DNA from: Flavobacterium aquatile LMG 4008 = ATCC 11947
GTDB lineage: Bacteria > Bacteroidota > Bacteroidia > Flavobacteriales > Flavobacteriaceae
NCBI RefSeq assembly: GCF_000757385.1
Contig: NZ_JRHH01000002.1
Location: 434,001-498,000, forward strand
Reading direction: 5' to 3'
Length of the DNA stretch: 64,000 nucleotides
Part shown: piece by piece, positions 26,756 through 33,984 of the stretch
Layout: the number at the start of each line of letters is the position of its first letter
How positions within the stretch are numbered: the first letter of the stretch is position 1
Notes under the pieces: generated by a model
Told to the model about the DNA's origin: nothing
The model's database searches: none
Seen by the model: the letters and a program-made list of their open reading frames with translations, nothing else
Made by a program: the position numbers and the translations under genes

Positions 26756-27190
26756 TTATTGTTTGTCTTTAGCTAATGGTGAAACGATTCTATCAAATCC
26801 ATTCAAATCAATTTTCCCAATCCATTTGAAGTAAGCAACAACGGCTTCAGCTTCAGCTTCGGTCATTGCATAAGCAACCATTTTTCTCCCTCTTGGTTGC
26901 CAGGGTTCTTTGCTCATTAAAACTGCTTTTACATAAGCATCACCTCTTCGGTCTATTACTTTTGTTAATTCTGGTGCATAGTAAGCACCTTCGCCAAGAA
27001 TAGTGTGACAACCCATACAATTATTAGATTCCCAAATTTCTTTACCTTTTACAACTTGAGCATCAATTTTGATGTAGTTGGTTTGATCATTTTTTGGCAT
27101 GAACGAGTAAATTGTTAGCCCTATAAAGACTAAAAATGTGACTAATGTTCCACCTAGAAAAAATGCCCTTGCTTGTGATTTTGATAGCAT
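26756..27190 (-). CDS. norC: Nitric oxide reductase small subunit, cytochrome c
   Basis: 144 residues. N-terminal membrane anchor (about 10-30), periplasmic domain with haem motif CMGCH (C58, C61, H62), the NorC stretch TILGEGAYYAPELTKV, and a Met in MVAYAM as axial ligand. First gene of the large minus-strand operon. Its 5' region holds an FNR-type dyad, a consensus -7 box and an Rrf2-type palindrome placed just after the inferred transcription start. Confidence 0.96.
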   Translation of the reverse strand: MLSKSQARAFFLGGTLVTFLVFIGLTIYSFMPKNDQTNYIKIDAQVVKGKEIWESNNCMGCHTILGEGAYYAPELTKVIDRRGDAYVKAVLMSKEPWQPRGRKMVAYAMTEAEAEAVVAYFKWIGKIDLNGFDRIVSPLAKDKQ

Positions 27191-27219
27191 AAATTTTAGT
27201 TTTAGTTAGTGTTTTTAAT

Positions 27220-27239
27220 AAAAGACATAAATGTCTTTT
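27220..27239. promoter_or_regulatory. Rrf2/NsrR-type operator in the norC leader
   Basis: AAAAGACAT-AA-ATGTCTTTT: two perfect 9-bp arms. It lies about 10-28 bases downstream of the inferred norC transcription start (near 27248), where a bound repressor would block transcription. The sister site upstream of the rrf2 gene has the same outer arms. Confidence 0.7.
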
Positions 27240-27251
27240 ATTGATTTAAGG

Positions 27252-27259
27252 CAAAATTA
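27252..27259 (-). promoter_or_regulatory. -7 element of the norCB-nirK operon
   Basis: Minus-strand TAATTTTG, a perfect TAnnTTTG match, 22 bp downstream of the FNR-type dyad. Confidence 0.7.
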
Positions 27260-27281
27260 AGAATGGACATAGTCTTAAAAC

Positions 27282-27295
27282 ATGATAAAAATCAT
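27282..27295. promoter_or_regulatory. FNR/CRP-type operator of the norCB-nirK operon
   Basis: Perfect dyad ATGA-TAAAAA-TCAT at about -41 of the norC promoter. It is 46 bp from the rrf2 -7 box on the other side, so activation is expected only toward norC. Confidence 0.75.
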
Positions 27296-27306
27296 AAATG
27301 TTAAAT

Positions 27307-27326
27307 AAAAGATAAAATTATCTTTT
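27307..27326. promoter_or_regulatory. Rrf2-type operator upstream of its own gene
   Basis: AAAAGATAA-AA-TTATCTTTT: two perfect 9-bp arms, centred about 37 bp before the inferred start of the rrf2 transcript, over the -33 region. Autoregulation by repression is likely. Confidence 0.7.
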
Positions 27327-27341
27327 ATAGATTAAGTTTTA

Positions 27342-27349
27342 TAAATTTG
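27342..27349 (+). promoter_or_regulatory. -7 element of the rrf2 (NsrR-like) gene
   Basis: TAAATTTG, perfect TAnnTTTG, ending 11 bp before ATG 27361. The leader would be only about 8 nt. Confidence 0.6.
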
Positions 27350-27360
27350 AAATAAAAAAG

Positions 27361-27795
27361 ATGTTTTCAAAGAGTTGTGAATATGGAATAAGAGCTACTA
27401 TTTTTATAGCTTCACTATGTTATAATGACACAAAAGTTGGGATAAAAGAAATTGCTCAAGAAATAGATTCTCCAATGGCTTTTACAGCAAAAATTTTGCA
27501 AGTATTAGTTAAAAATGATATCATTAAATCGAGTAAAGGAGTACGTGGAGGATTTATGGTTTTAAAAGAAGATTTGAAACGCATAACACTGTCTCAGATT
27601 GTTGTTGCAATTGATGGAGATTCGGTATTTTTAAGATGCGGATTGGGATTAAGTAATTGTTCAGAAGATCATCCGTGTCCTGTTCATGAAAAGTTTAAAT
27701 TTGTAAAGCAAGATTTAGCTTTCATGTTAGAGAATACTACACTTGAAGAGGTATCTATAGGGATAAAAAAAGGAACAACTTTCTTAAAATATTAA
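27361..27795 (+). CDS. Rrf2-family regulator, NsrR-like
   Basis: 144 residues. N-terminal winged helix (about 1-65: KSCEYGIRATIFIASL, IKEIAQEIDSPMAFTAKILQVL, KGVRGGFMVLK) with the Rrf2 recognition helix, then a three-Cys cluster motif RCGLGLSNCSEDHPCPVH (C93, C100, C106; C-x6-C-x5-C) that in NsrR/IscR binds an Fe-S cluster sensitive to NO. Divergent from norC with two matching palindromes between them, so it most likely represses norCB-nirK until NO destroys the cluster. NsrR function is inferred from cysteines and context; an IscR or RirA role is less likely here. Confidence 0.85.
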   Translation: MFSKSCEYGIRATIFIASLCYNDTKVGIKEIAQEIDSPMAFTAKILQVLVKNDIIKSSKGVRGGFMVLKEDLKRITLSQIVVAIDGDSVFLRCGLGLSNCSEDHPCPVHEKFKFVKQDLAFMLENTTLEEVSIGIKKGTTFLKY

Positions 27796-27796
27796 A

Positions 27797-27832
27797 AAAA
27801 AAGCGTGAAGTACAACAATTCACGCTTTTCTG
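27797..27832. terminator. Bidirectional terminator between rrf2 and the fasciclin gene
   Basis: AAAAGCGTGAA and TTCACGCTTTT pair around a 9-base loop, with A run before and T run after, so it can end both convergent units. Confidence 0.8.
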
Positions 27833-27876
27833 GCTTAATTAAAAAAGAAAAACAATATTTGAATTAATAATTGATT

Positions 27877-28431
27877 TTATTTAGGTAAAAGTACATCACC
27901 AATAACATGAATTATTCCATTTCCTGTAGGAATTGAAGCAACAATTTCTGAACCATTTACAAAAGTTTTATCATCTTTTTTGGTGATTTTAACTTTTCCT
28001 CCGTAAACCATGTCAAACTCTTGTCCGTCATTCATGTATTCAATTTTCAATGTTCCAACATAAGTATGATACCCTAAAATGTTTTCTAAATCACCTTTTT
28101 TCTCTGGTTTTAACAAACCTTCAACAGTTCCAGCAGGTAATTTATCAAAAGCTGCATTTGTTGGTGCAAAAACCGTAAATGGACCAGCATTACTTAACGA
28201 AGTTACTAATCCTGCCGCTTTTACAGCAGCTACTAATGTGGTATGATCTTTACTTCCGGCGGCTGTTTGAACAATGTTTGGTGTAGAAGTTTCGTCCACA
28301 ACATTTTCTTGTCCACCCGATGTAACTTCGGTTGTTTCTGATGTCGCTTCAGTAGCAGCTTGATCACTTTGTTTGCAACCAATAGCCATAAATAAAATGG
28401 CCAATAACAATGATTTAATTGATTTTTTCAT
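27877..28431 (-). CDS. Fasciclin (FAS1) domain lipoprotein
   Basis: 184 residues from ATG 28431; the longer reading from 28446 would leave no leader behind the inferred promoter. Lipobox Cys 19, a Ser/Thr/Glu-rich linker, then one FAS1 domain with HTTLVAAVKAAGLVTSL, GPFTVFAPTNAAFDKLPAG and NGIIHVIGDVLLP. FAS1 domains mediate adhesion or small-molecule binding on the cell surface. The gene has its own FNR-type dyad at the right distance, so it is probably expressed with the denitrification genes; why is unknown. Confidence 0.88.
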   Translation of the reverse strand: MKKSIKSLLLAILFMAIGCKQSDQAATEATSETTEVTSGGQENVVDETSTPNIVQTAAGSKDHTTLVAAVKAAGLVTSLSNAGPFTVFAPTNAAFDKLPAGTVEGLLKPEKKGDLENILGYHTYVGTLKIEYMNDGQEFDMVYGGKVKITKKDDKTFVNGSEIVASIPTGNGIIHVIGDVLLPK

Positions 28432-28456
28432 AATATATACTTTCAAATTATATATA

Positions 28457-28464
28457 CAAAGTAC
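28457..28464 (-). promoter_or_regulatory. -7 element of the fasciclin lipoprotein gene
   Basis: Minus-strand GTACTTTG, keeping the TTTG half, 22 bp downstream of the dyad at 28487-28500. Start of transcription near 28453 would leave a leader of about 20 nt to ATG 28431. Confidence 0.45.
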
Positions 28465-28486
28465 CTAATTATGAAATAGTTATTTT

Positions 28487-28500
28487 ATGAGTACAATCAT
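28487..28500. promoter_or_regulatory. FNR/CRP-type operator of the fasciclin gene
   Basis: Perfect dyad ATGA-GTACAA-TCAT. Its last four bases overlap the stop codon region of the upstream membrane-protein gene, so it also separates the two units. Confidence 0.7.
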
Positions 28501-29771
28501 AATAACGGAAGATTTTTAACTTTTTTTATGGAATAAAAAGCAGTGATTCCGATACCAATAACTAAAACAATTGCAGCTCCAAATAACATTTCGTTCACAT
28601 ACGGAATTGGAGTGTAGCTAAATGAGGCAACACCTTGAATAGCAAGAATTATTTCGTTTAACAAAACACCTATTGAGAAAGTAATTACACCAATTTTTAT
28701 TTGTCTATTGAAATGAATCAAGTGATTGGCATAAACATAAAAAAGTAAAAACAAACTAATAATTGCCAATAAAACTAAGTGCAAATAAGCGATTACAATA
28801 GGTCTAAAACCAAAAGCTAATGTACTTAATACAGGAATTGTCGAACCCAATTGAAGCAGAAATTTTATACTCAATGCACAAGCGACAAAAAGCAAAATAT
28901 AACGCAAAAAGAAAGGAAAATTGTACAGAAACTCTCTTTTTGTTTTGATAATTATAATCAAAAATCTAAACCAAGCATAAACTTGAATAAATGCTGCCAC
29001 AACAGTAATAAGGTAAATCCAAATTGGCAAATCCCACCAAAGAGTTGATAAAAAATAGGCAGGAATACAAGATGAAAAGAACAACCAAAATGCTCTTTTA
29101 AAAAATGGATTTTCAGATGATTTTAATTGTAAAAAAGAGAATAATAATCCCATGCAAACAAAGAAAAACCAACCATTATATTGAAAGTGCAAATAATAAT
29201 AGATGGATGCTAAATATTCATTCTGAAGAATGTTTTTTGAAATCATCATATAAGCCAAAGCAAATGTACCGAACGATGAAATCACATTGAAAAATAAAGC
29301 TGTTTTGAACCAATTTTTAGATAAATCATCATCAGAAATTAATTTTAAATCTTTTACGAAATAATAAGCAAAAACACAGGATACTATAATCGAAGATGTC
29401 GAAAAAATTATAGAAAATAATCCATAACCTTGAATGATAAAAAACACCAACATTCCATAAGCACAAATCAAATTGGCAGATAATATTGAATTGTATTTTT
29501 TAAAAAATCTATTTTCTATTTTCTTTTCTCTATTGTCATCCTGAGCTTGTGGAAGGACTTTTTTCTTCTCTAAAAAAACAATCATCAACACCATCAAAGT
29601 ATGACTAATCCAACCTGAAAAGGCAAAATGAGAATGAGAATGTTGTAAATGTTTTTGGTCAAAAAAAGGAAATTCAAATCCAATTTTGTAACGCATTAGA
29701 AGCCCGATAAGTGCTACAATTAATAAATTTAATAGTGAAAATTTCAGCCAAAACTTGCTGTTTAAATGCAT
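28497..29771 (-). CDS. Polytopic His-rich membrane protein co-transcribed with the CRP/FNR regulator
   Basis: 424 residues, about 12 hydrophobic segments. I do not recognise a named family with confidence. The N-terminal HLQHSHSHFAFSGWISH (H41, H44, H46, H48, H57), the LHFQYNGWFF helix (H195) and the AYLHLVLLAI helix (H331) resemble the haem-ligating helices of haem-copper oxidase subunit I or NnrS-like proteins, but the HH pair of oxidases is absent. The start ATG shares one base with the crp stop (TAATG), so it is coupled to the regulator. A membrane haem protein involved in NO or O2 handling is a plausible inference. Confidence 0.5.
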   Translation of the reverse strand: MHLNSKFWLKFSLLNLLIVALIGLLMRYKIGFEFPFFDQKHLQHSHSHFAFSGWISHTLMVLMIVFLEKKKVLPQAQDDNREKKIENRFFKKYNSILSANLICAYGMLVFFIIQGYGLFSIIFSTSSIIVSCVFAYYFVKDLKLISDDDLSKNWFKTALFFNVISSFGTFALAYMMISKNILQNEYLASIYYYLHFQYNGWFFFVCMGLLFSFLQLKSSENPFFKRAFWLFFSSCIPAYFLSTLWWDLPIWIYLITVVAAFIQVYAWFRFLIIIIKTKREFLYNFPFFLRYILLFVACALSIKFLLQLGSTIPVLSTLAFGFRPIVIAYLHLVLLAIISLFLLFYVYANHLIHFNRQIKIGVITFSIGVLLNEIILAIQGVASFSYTPIPYVNEMLFGAAIVLVIGIGITAFYSIKKVKNLPLL

Positions 29772-30358
29772 TAGAAATAGATTTTATGATTATTATTTTC
29801 AATTTTGTTGGCTGCTTTCAATTTTGCAAAAGCTCTAATTACCGTTTCTACTCGTAAGCCAGTGAAATTGGCTATTTCCTGTCTTGTAAATGGCACTAAT
29901 TCTTTTATATCACCATTACCTTTTTTGTGTGCATTTAAGAATGCTAAAATTCTAAATTCAGGTTTTTGATTGATGATGTCTTTTGATGTTTTTGCCTTTC
30001 CGTGAAGACGTTTTGCCATTAATATCAAAAAATGCTTTTGAATGGAAGGATACTCATCTAGAATCTTCAAAAATTTTTCTTTAGAAAGTTTAATGATTTT
30101 ACAATCTTGAAAAGCAACAGCAGTTGCAGGATATTTCTCGTCAATAAATAATGGTGGTTCACCAAAACTTTGTCCGTTACAAAAATGTCCTTGTGTAAAC
30201 TCTTTTCCTTCATCGTTAGAATTAAACATTCTAACACAACCTTCAACAACTTGATAGTAGAAATGAGCTACTTCATCTTCACTAATTATTATATCATTTT
30301 TCTTGTATTCCTTGGCAATAGCGCCCCAAGTATACAGTAAATCTAAATCTATTTGCAT
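29771..30358 (-). CDS. CRP/FNR-family transcription regulator
   Basis: 195 residues. Cyclic-nucleotide-binding-like beta-roll (about 15-105), dimer helix, and a C-terminal HTH (about 157-185: FTRQEIANFTGLRVETVIRAF). The recognition helix reads GLRVETVIR, close to FNR (GLTVETISR), with the key Glu 171 and Arg 175, so a TGAT-type half-site is expected. That matches the six ATGAT-N4-ATCAT-like dyads in this window. There is no N-terminal FNR Cys cluster; Cys 41, 60 and 86 are scattered. DNR-like haem or NO sensing is possible. Its own promoter has a dyad at -41, suggesting autoactivation. Confidence 0.88.
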   Translation of the reverse strand: MQIDLDLLYTWGAIAKEYKKNDIIISEDEVAHFYYQVVEGCVRMFNSNDEGKEFTQGHFCNGQSFGEPPLFIDEKYPATAVAFQDCKIIKLSKEKFLKILDEYPSIQKHFLILMAKRLHGKAKTSKDIINQKPEFRILAFLNAHKKGNGDIKELVPFTRQEIANFTGLRVETVIRAFAKLKAANKIENNNHKIYF

Positions 30359-30422
30359 GATTGAAACAGTGTGTTTTAAGTTAAAAAAAGCATTGTTTAA
30401 AAGCGATTTTAACTTATGGATA

Positions 30423-30430
30423 CAAAATTA
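30423..30430 (-). promoter_or_regulatory. -7 element of the crp/fnr-type regulator gene
   Basis: Minus-strand TAATTTTG, perfect TAnnTTTG, 23 bp from the dyad at 30454-30467. Transcription would start near 30419. Confidence 0.6.
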
Positions 30431-30453
30431 CTTTTTATAAATTTACTAAAAAT

Positions 30454-30467
30454 ATGACCACAATCAT
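30454..30467. promoter_or_regulatory. FNR/CRP-type operator shared by the regulator gene and the copper cluster
   Basis: Perfect dyad ATGA-CCACAA-TCAT. It is 23 bp from the -7 box of the crp gene on the left and 23 bp from TAAATTTG (30491-30498) on the right, so one dimer could drive both directions. Confidence 0.75.
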
Positions 30468-30490
30468 ATAAAATTGCTTTTTTCTCATTG

Positions 30491-30498
30491 TAAATTTG
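30491..30498 (+). promoter_or_regulatory. -7 element for the copper-uptake cluster
   Basis: TAAATTTG, perfect consensus, ending five bases before ATG 30503. The transcript would be leaderless or nearly so. Confidence 0.55.
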
Positions 30499-30502
30499 CC
30501 TA

Positions 30503-30880
30503 ATGAAAAAAATACTAATCATAGTAATCCTTTCAATTTTTCTAAAACCAATTCTTCCGGTTATAGATTATATTGTTAATTATGATTATATCTCTAATGT
30601 TCTTTGTGAAAACAAAGCTAAACCAGAACTTAAATGTAATGGTAAATGTCATTTAATAAAAGAGTTAGCAAAAGCATCAAACGATGATAAGCCCATCAAT
30701 TCAGACAAAAAAAATAATTTAATACAAGAAGTCGAGCTTTTATTCTGCAATGAAATAGCAGAAATATCCTTTAGACAAATTTATTTTCATAATAAAACTT
30801 CCATTGGTGACAACTATGCCAACTTATACTTTCACTCGGTAAGTTGTTCCGTTTTTCATCCGCCCACAATTATTTCTTAA
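30503..30880 (+). CDS. Small Cys-rich protein with N-terminal membrane segment, next to copper receptor
   Basis: 125 residues. One hydrophobic N-terminal helix (about 3-22), then LCENKAKPELKCNGKCHL with C35, C45, C49 and H50, and later Cys 82 and 114. No family name is known to me, although small proteins of this build (C-E-N-K...C-N-G-K-C-H) commonly precede TonB-dependent receptors in Flavobacteria. The Cys/His cluster suggests Cu(I) binding. It has an FNR-type promoter and is followed by a Met/His-rich lipoprotein and an OprC-like receptor. Role in copper supply for NosZ and NirK is inferred. Confidence 0.6.
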   Translation: MKKILIIVILSIFLKPILPVIDYIVNYDYISNVLCENKAKPELKCNGKCHLIKELAKASNDDKPINSDKKNNLIQEVELLFCNEIAEISFRQIYFHNKTSIGDNYANLYFHSVSCSVFHPPTIIS

Positions 30881-30951
30881 ACACTATAATAAGTCTTATT
30901 TAGCTTAAGCTTATCTCAAAAATCAAATTACTTCAAAATTGAATTTAATTT

Positions 30952-30973
30952 TCAATTCATAAAAATGAATTGA
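30952..30973. other. AT-rich inverted repeat upstream of the copper lipoprotein gene
   Basis: TCAATTCAT-AAAA-ATGAATTGA, two perfect 9-bp arms, 73 bp before the start codon of the next gene. It could be an operator for another regulator or a weak terminator after the preceding gene. Confidence 0.5.
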
Positions 30974-31046
30974 CAGGATTTTTATATCCTAAATTGATTA
31001 AAAAAAATCTTTTAGATTCATCGTATAATAAACTTTAATTAAAAAA

Positions 31047-31901
31047 ATGAAAACTATTTTAAAAAATATATTTACCATTCTAGTCATGGTAATAGCTCTT
31101 ACCTCATGTTCAAATGATGACGAAAATACAAATCCAACAGTGAACGAATTGGATGGACTGACAAAGTTTAAAGAAATTACAAATACTACGCATACTATTG
31201 AGTTATATTCTCATACAGGAGCAACAGTTCAAGGTTATAATGAAATTAAATTAAGGATTAAAAACAACGCTAACAATCAATATATAAAAAATGCAGAAGT
31301 TACTTGGATGCCAATCATGCACATGGCTATGATGAATCACTCCTGCCCAAAATCTACAGTTGAAAAAATTTCAATGGATGGAACTTTATATGAAGGATAT
31401 ATTATGTTTCAAATGGCTCAAAACACTACTGAATATTGGGATTTAAAAATCGATTATACAATTGATAATGTAGATTATACAATGACTTCTGTAATTGATG
31501 TCCCTGCTTCTGCAAAAAGAACTGTTAATACTTTTACAGGATCTGATGGTGTGAAATATTTGGTGGCTTATGTTGATCCTCATCATCCAAAAGTAGCTGT
31601 AAATGATTTAGTTGTTGGTGTTTGGAAAATGCAAGATATGATGACGTTTCCTGTTGTTGATGGTTATACTGTAAAAATTGACCCAAGAATGCCAAGCATG
31701 GGAAATCATAGTTCACCAAATAATGTAAATGCAACTCAACCAACGACAGGCAATTTATACAAAGGAAAATTATCACTTACAATGACAGGTTATTGGAAAA
31801 TCAATCTTCAATTAGCAAAACCTGATGGCACAATTCTTAAAGGTGAAGAAATTACAGAAACTGTTACATCAAGCAGTATTTATTTTGAAATAGAATTCTA
31901 A
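31047..31901 (+). CDS. Lipoprotein with Met/His-rich copper-binding (YtkA-like) motifs
   Basis: 284 residues with lipobox Cys 21. Two Ig-like halves. The first carries a dense metal-binding stretch WMPIMHMAMMNHSC (about 87-100); the second has DPRMPSMGNHSSPNN, a matching Met/His loop. This repeated layout resembles the YtkA/FixH-type copper-binding domains. It is probably exposed on the outer membrane and hands copper to, or takes it from, the receptor encoded downstream. A terminator-like hairpin lies between the two genes. Metal specificity is inferred from Met and His content. Confidence 0.65.
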   Translation: MKTILKNIFTILVMVIALTSCSNDDENTNPTVNELDGLTKFKEITNTTHTIELYSHTGATVQGYNEIKLRIKNNANNQYIKNAEVTWMPIMHMAMMNHSCPKSTVEKISMDGTLYEGYIMFQMAQNTTEYWDLKIDYTIDNVDYTMTSVIDVPASAKRTVNTFTGSDGVKYLVAYVDPHHPKVAVNDLVVGVWKMQDMMTFPVVDGYTVKIDPRMPSMGNHSSPNNVNATQPTTGNLYKGKLSLTMTGYWKINLQLAKPDGTILKGEEITETVTSSSIYFEIEF

Positions 31902-31913
31902 TTGAATTATTAT

Positions 31914-31951
31914 AAAAAAGTCAAATTCAATTCTGTTTTTGACTTTTTTAA
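31914..31951 (+). terminator. Terminator between the copper lipoprotein and TonB receptor genes
   Basis: AAAAAGTCAAA pairs with TTTTGACTTTTT around a short loop and a T run follows, 12 bp before the receptor start. It may act as an attenuator because no separate promoter for the receptor is obvious. Confidence 0.7.
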
Positions 31952-31962
31952 TTTTTACTCTA

Positions 31963-33984
31963 ATGAAAAAATTACTCCTTTCAACTTTTTTAATGCTTCT
32001 TTCCACAATTATTTCTGCTCAAGACACGAATAATAGCATAATGAAAGAGCAATCAAAAAAAGATACCATAAAACCAATTCAAATGCAAGAAGTCATAGTA
32101 ATTGGAAAAAAAGCACAACTATCAGATAAGCAATCAAAAACATTAACATCAATAGACGACTATTTACAAAAATCTGCAAAAGTTGACATGATAAAGCGAG
32201 GTGCTTACGCTTGGGAACCAATTATCAATTCTATGCCTACTGAACGTACTCTAATAACCATAGACGGAATGAGAATTTTTGGTGCTTGTACTGACAAAAT
32301 GGATCCAATAACATCTTATGTAGAAGTATCTAATCTATCTGAAGCTACTATTTGTTCAGGTCAAGAAGGTGCTTGTTTTGGAAGTACAATTGGAGGTTCA
32401 ATTGACTTAAAAAGAAACAAAAATAACTTCGGAAATAAAAAATGGAATTTTAATATAAATTCAGGTTTTGAAACCAACAATCAACAAAATATCATTGGAA
32501 CAGCCATAAATTATACAGATGATTTATTTTATGTTGATACCGATTTTATGCTGCGAAATGCAGAAAATTACACAGCAGGAAATAATAAAGAAGTTTTATT
32601 TTCTCAATTCAAGAAATTGAATTTTTCATTTACATCAGGTTTTAAATTAAGTAAAAACAAGTTGATTGAAGGTTCGTTAATTTATGATAAAGCTACCGAT
32701 GTTGGTTATCCTGCTTTACCAATGGATGTTTCCATTGCAGAAGCAATTATAACTTCTTTAAAATATGAGTACATCCCATTAAACTCTATTGTAACTAATT
32801 GGGAAACAAAACTTTATTTTAACAAAATAATGCATAAAATGGATGATACAAAACGACCGTTTGTTCCAGTTCACATGGACATGCCAGGTTGGAGTAAAAC
32901 CTATGGATATTATTCAAAAATTAAAGCTAAATATAATAAACACAACTTATTACTAAACTTAAGTTCATTTTATAACAAATCACTTGCCGAAATGACCATG
33001 TATCCAGCTGATCCAAATGAAAATCTGATGTTTATGCTAACTTGGCCTGATGTTGTAACTTTTTATAATGGATTATTTATTGAAGACTATTATGATTTAA
33101 ACTGTCATTCAAATATAAAAGTTTCAGCTTCAATTGGTAATCATTATAATAAAATAGAAAGTGAACTTGGATTAAATAGTTTGCAAATTCTTTATCCTGA
33201 AATGGAAGCACAAAAGACCCGATTTTTAAAAAGCTTTTCTGGAAATTATAATTCTTCCAAAAATGGATTTGAGTATGGATTTGGTGTAGCTTATGGAGAA
33301 AGAGCACCTTCAATAACAGAAGCTTATGGCTTTTACTTGTTTAATAGTTTTGAGAATTATGATAATATTGGAAACCCAAATTTAAAAAACGAAACTTCAA
33401 TAGAAGGAAATGCTTTTGTTGGTTTAAAAAAAGAAAAAATTAACCTAAAAATTGCATCATCATATTTTCATATTTCCAATTATATTGTCGGAAAACCTGA
33501 TACTAGCTTGATCCCAATGACAATTGGTGCAACAGGAGTAAAAATTTATACAGCACTTGATTATGCTACCATTTTCAATATTAGTTTAACTTCTGAAATC
33601 AAGTTTTCTAGACAATTAAAATGGAATTCGCAGTTAGTTTACAGTAGAGGAAAAGACTTTAAGAATGTGAATTTACCTTTTATAAGTCCTGTAAGCTACT
33701 TAACATCATTGGCATATTTAAAAGAAAAATTTTCAACAGAAGTTGTTCTTCAAGGAAATGCAAAACACACTAATTTTGGAGCTATATATGGAGAAGACGA
33801 AACGCCTGACTATGCAATAATTAGCGCAAATTTCGGTTATAAATTCAACATTAATAATAATAAATTAATCACAAAATTTGGAGTTGAAAACATTTTTGAT
33901 TCTTATTATTCAACATTTTCCGATTGGAACAATTTCCCTAGACAAGGAAGAAATTATTTTGTAAATCTATCTATAAATTTATAA
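31963..33984 (+). CDS. TonB-dependent outer-membrane copper receptor (OprC/NosA-like)
   Basis: 673 residues from ATG 31963 with a signal peptide ending near residue 19. Plug domain (about 40-150) and a 22-strand barrel ending in the typical aromatic-rich terminal strand. The plug has GMRIFGACTDKMDP, giving the C-x3-M copper motif (C109, M113); the barrel has IMHKMDD (H291, M293), an HxM motif. This CxxxM/HxM pair is the Cu site known in OprC. The homologue NosA is needed for NosZ copper loading in Pseudomonas stutzeri. Located at the end of a copper cluster with FNR-type control, it probably imports copper for NosZ and NirK. Confidence 0.85.
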   Translation: MKKLLLSTFLMLLSTIISAQDTNNSIMKEQSKKDTIKPIQMQEVIVIGKKAQLSDKQSKTLTSIDDYLQKSAKVDMIKRGAYAWEPIINSMPTERTLITIDGMRIFGACTDKMDPITSYVEVSNLSEATICSGQEGACFGSTIGGSIDLKRNKNNFGNKKWNFNINSGFETNNQQNIIGTAINYTDDLFYVDTDFMLRNAENYTAGNNKEVLFSQFKKLNFSFTSGFKLSKNKLIEGSLIYDKATDVGYPALPMDVSIAEAIITSLKYEYIPLNSIVTNWETKLYFNKIMHKMDDTKRPFVPVHMDMPGWSKTYGYYSKIKAKYNKHNLLLNLSSFYNKSLAEMTMYPADPNENLMFMLTWPDVVTFYNGLFIEDYYDLNCHSNIKVSASIGNHYNKIESELGLNSLQILYPEMEAQKTRFLKSFSGNYNSSKNGFEYGFGVAYGERAPSITEAYGFYLFNSFENYDNIGNPNLKNETSIEGNAFVGLKKEKINLKIASSYFHISNYIVGKPDTSLIPMTIGATGVKIYTALDYATIFNISLTSEIKFSRQLKWNSQLVYSRGKDFKNVNLPFISPVSYLTSLAYLKEKFSTEVVLQGNAKHTNFGAIYGEDETPDYAIISANFGYKFNINNNKLITKFGVENIFDSYYSTFSDWNNFPRQGRNYFVNLSINL

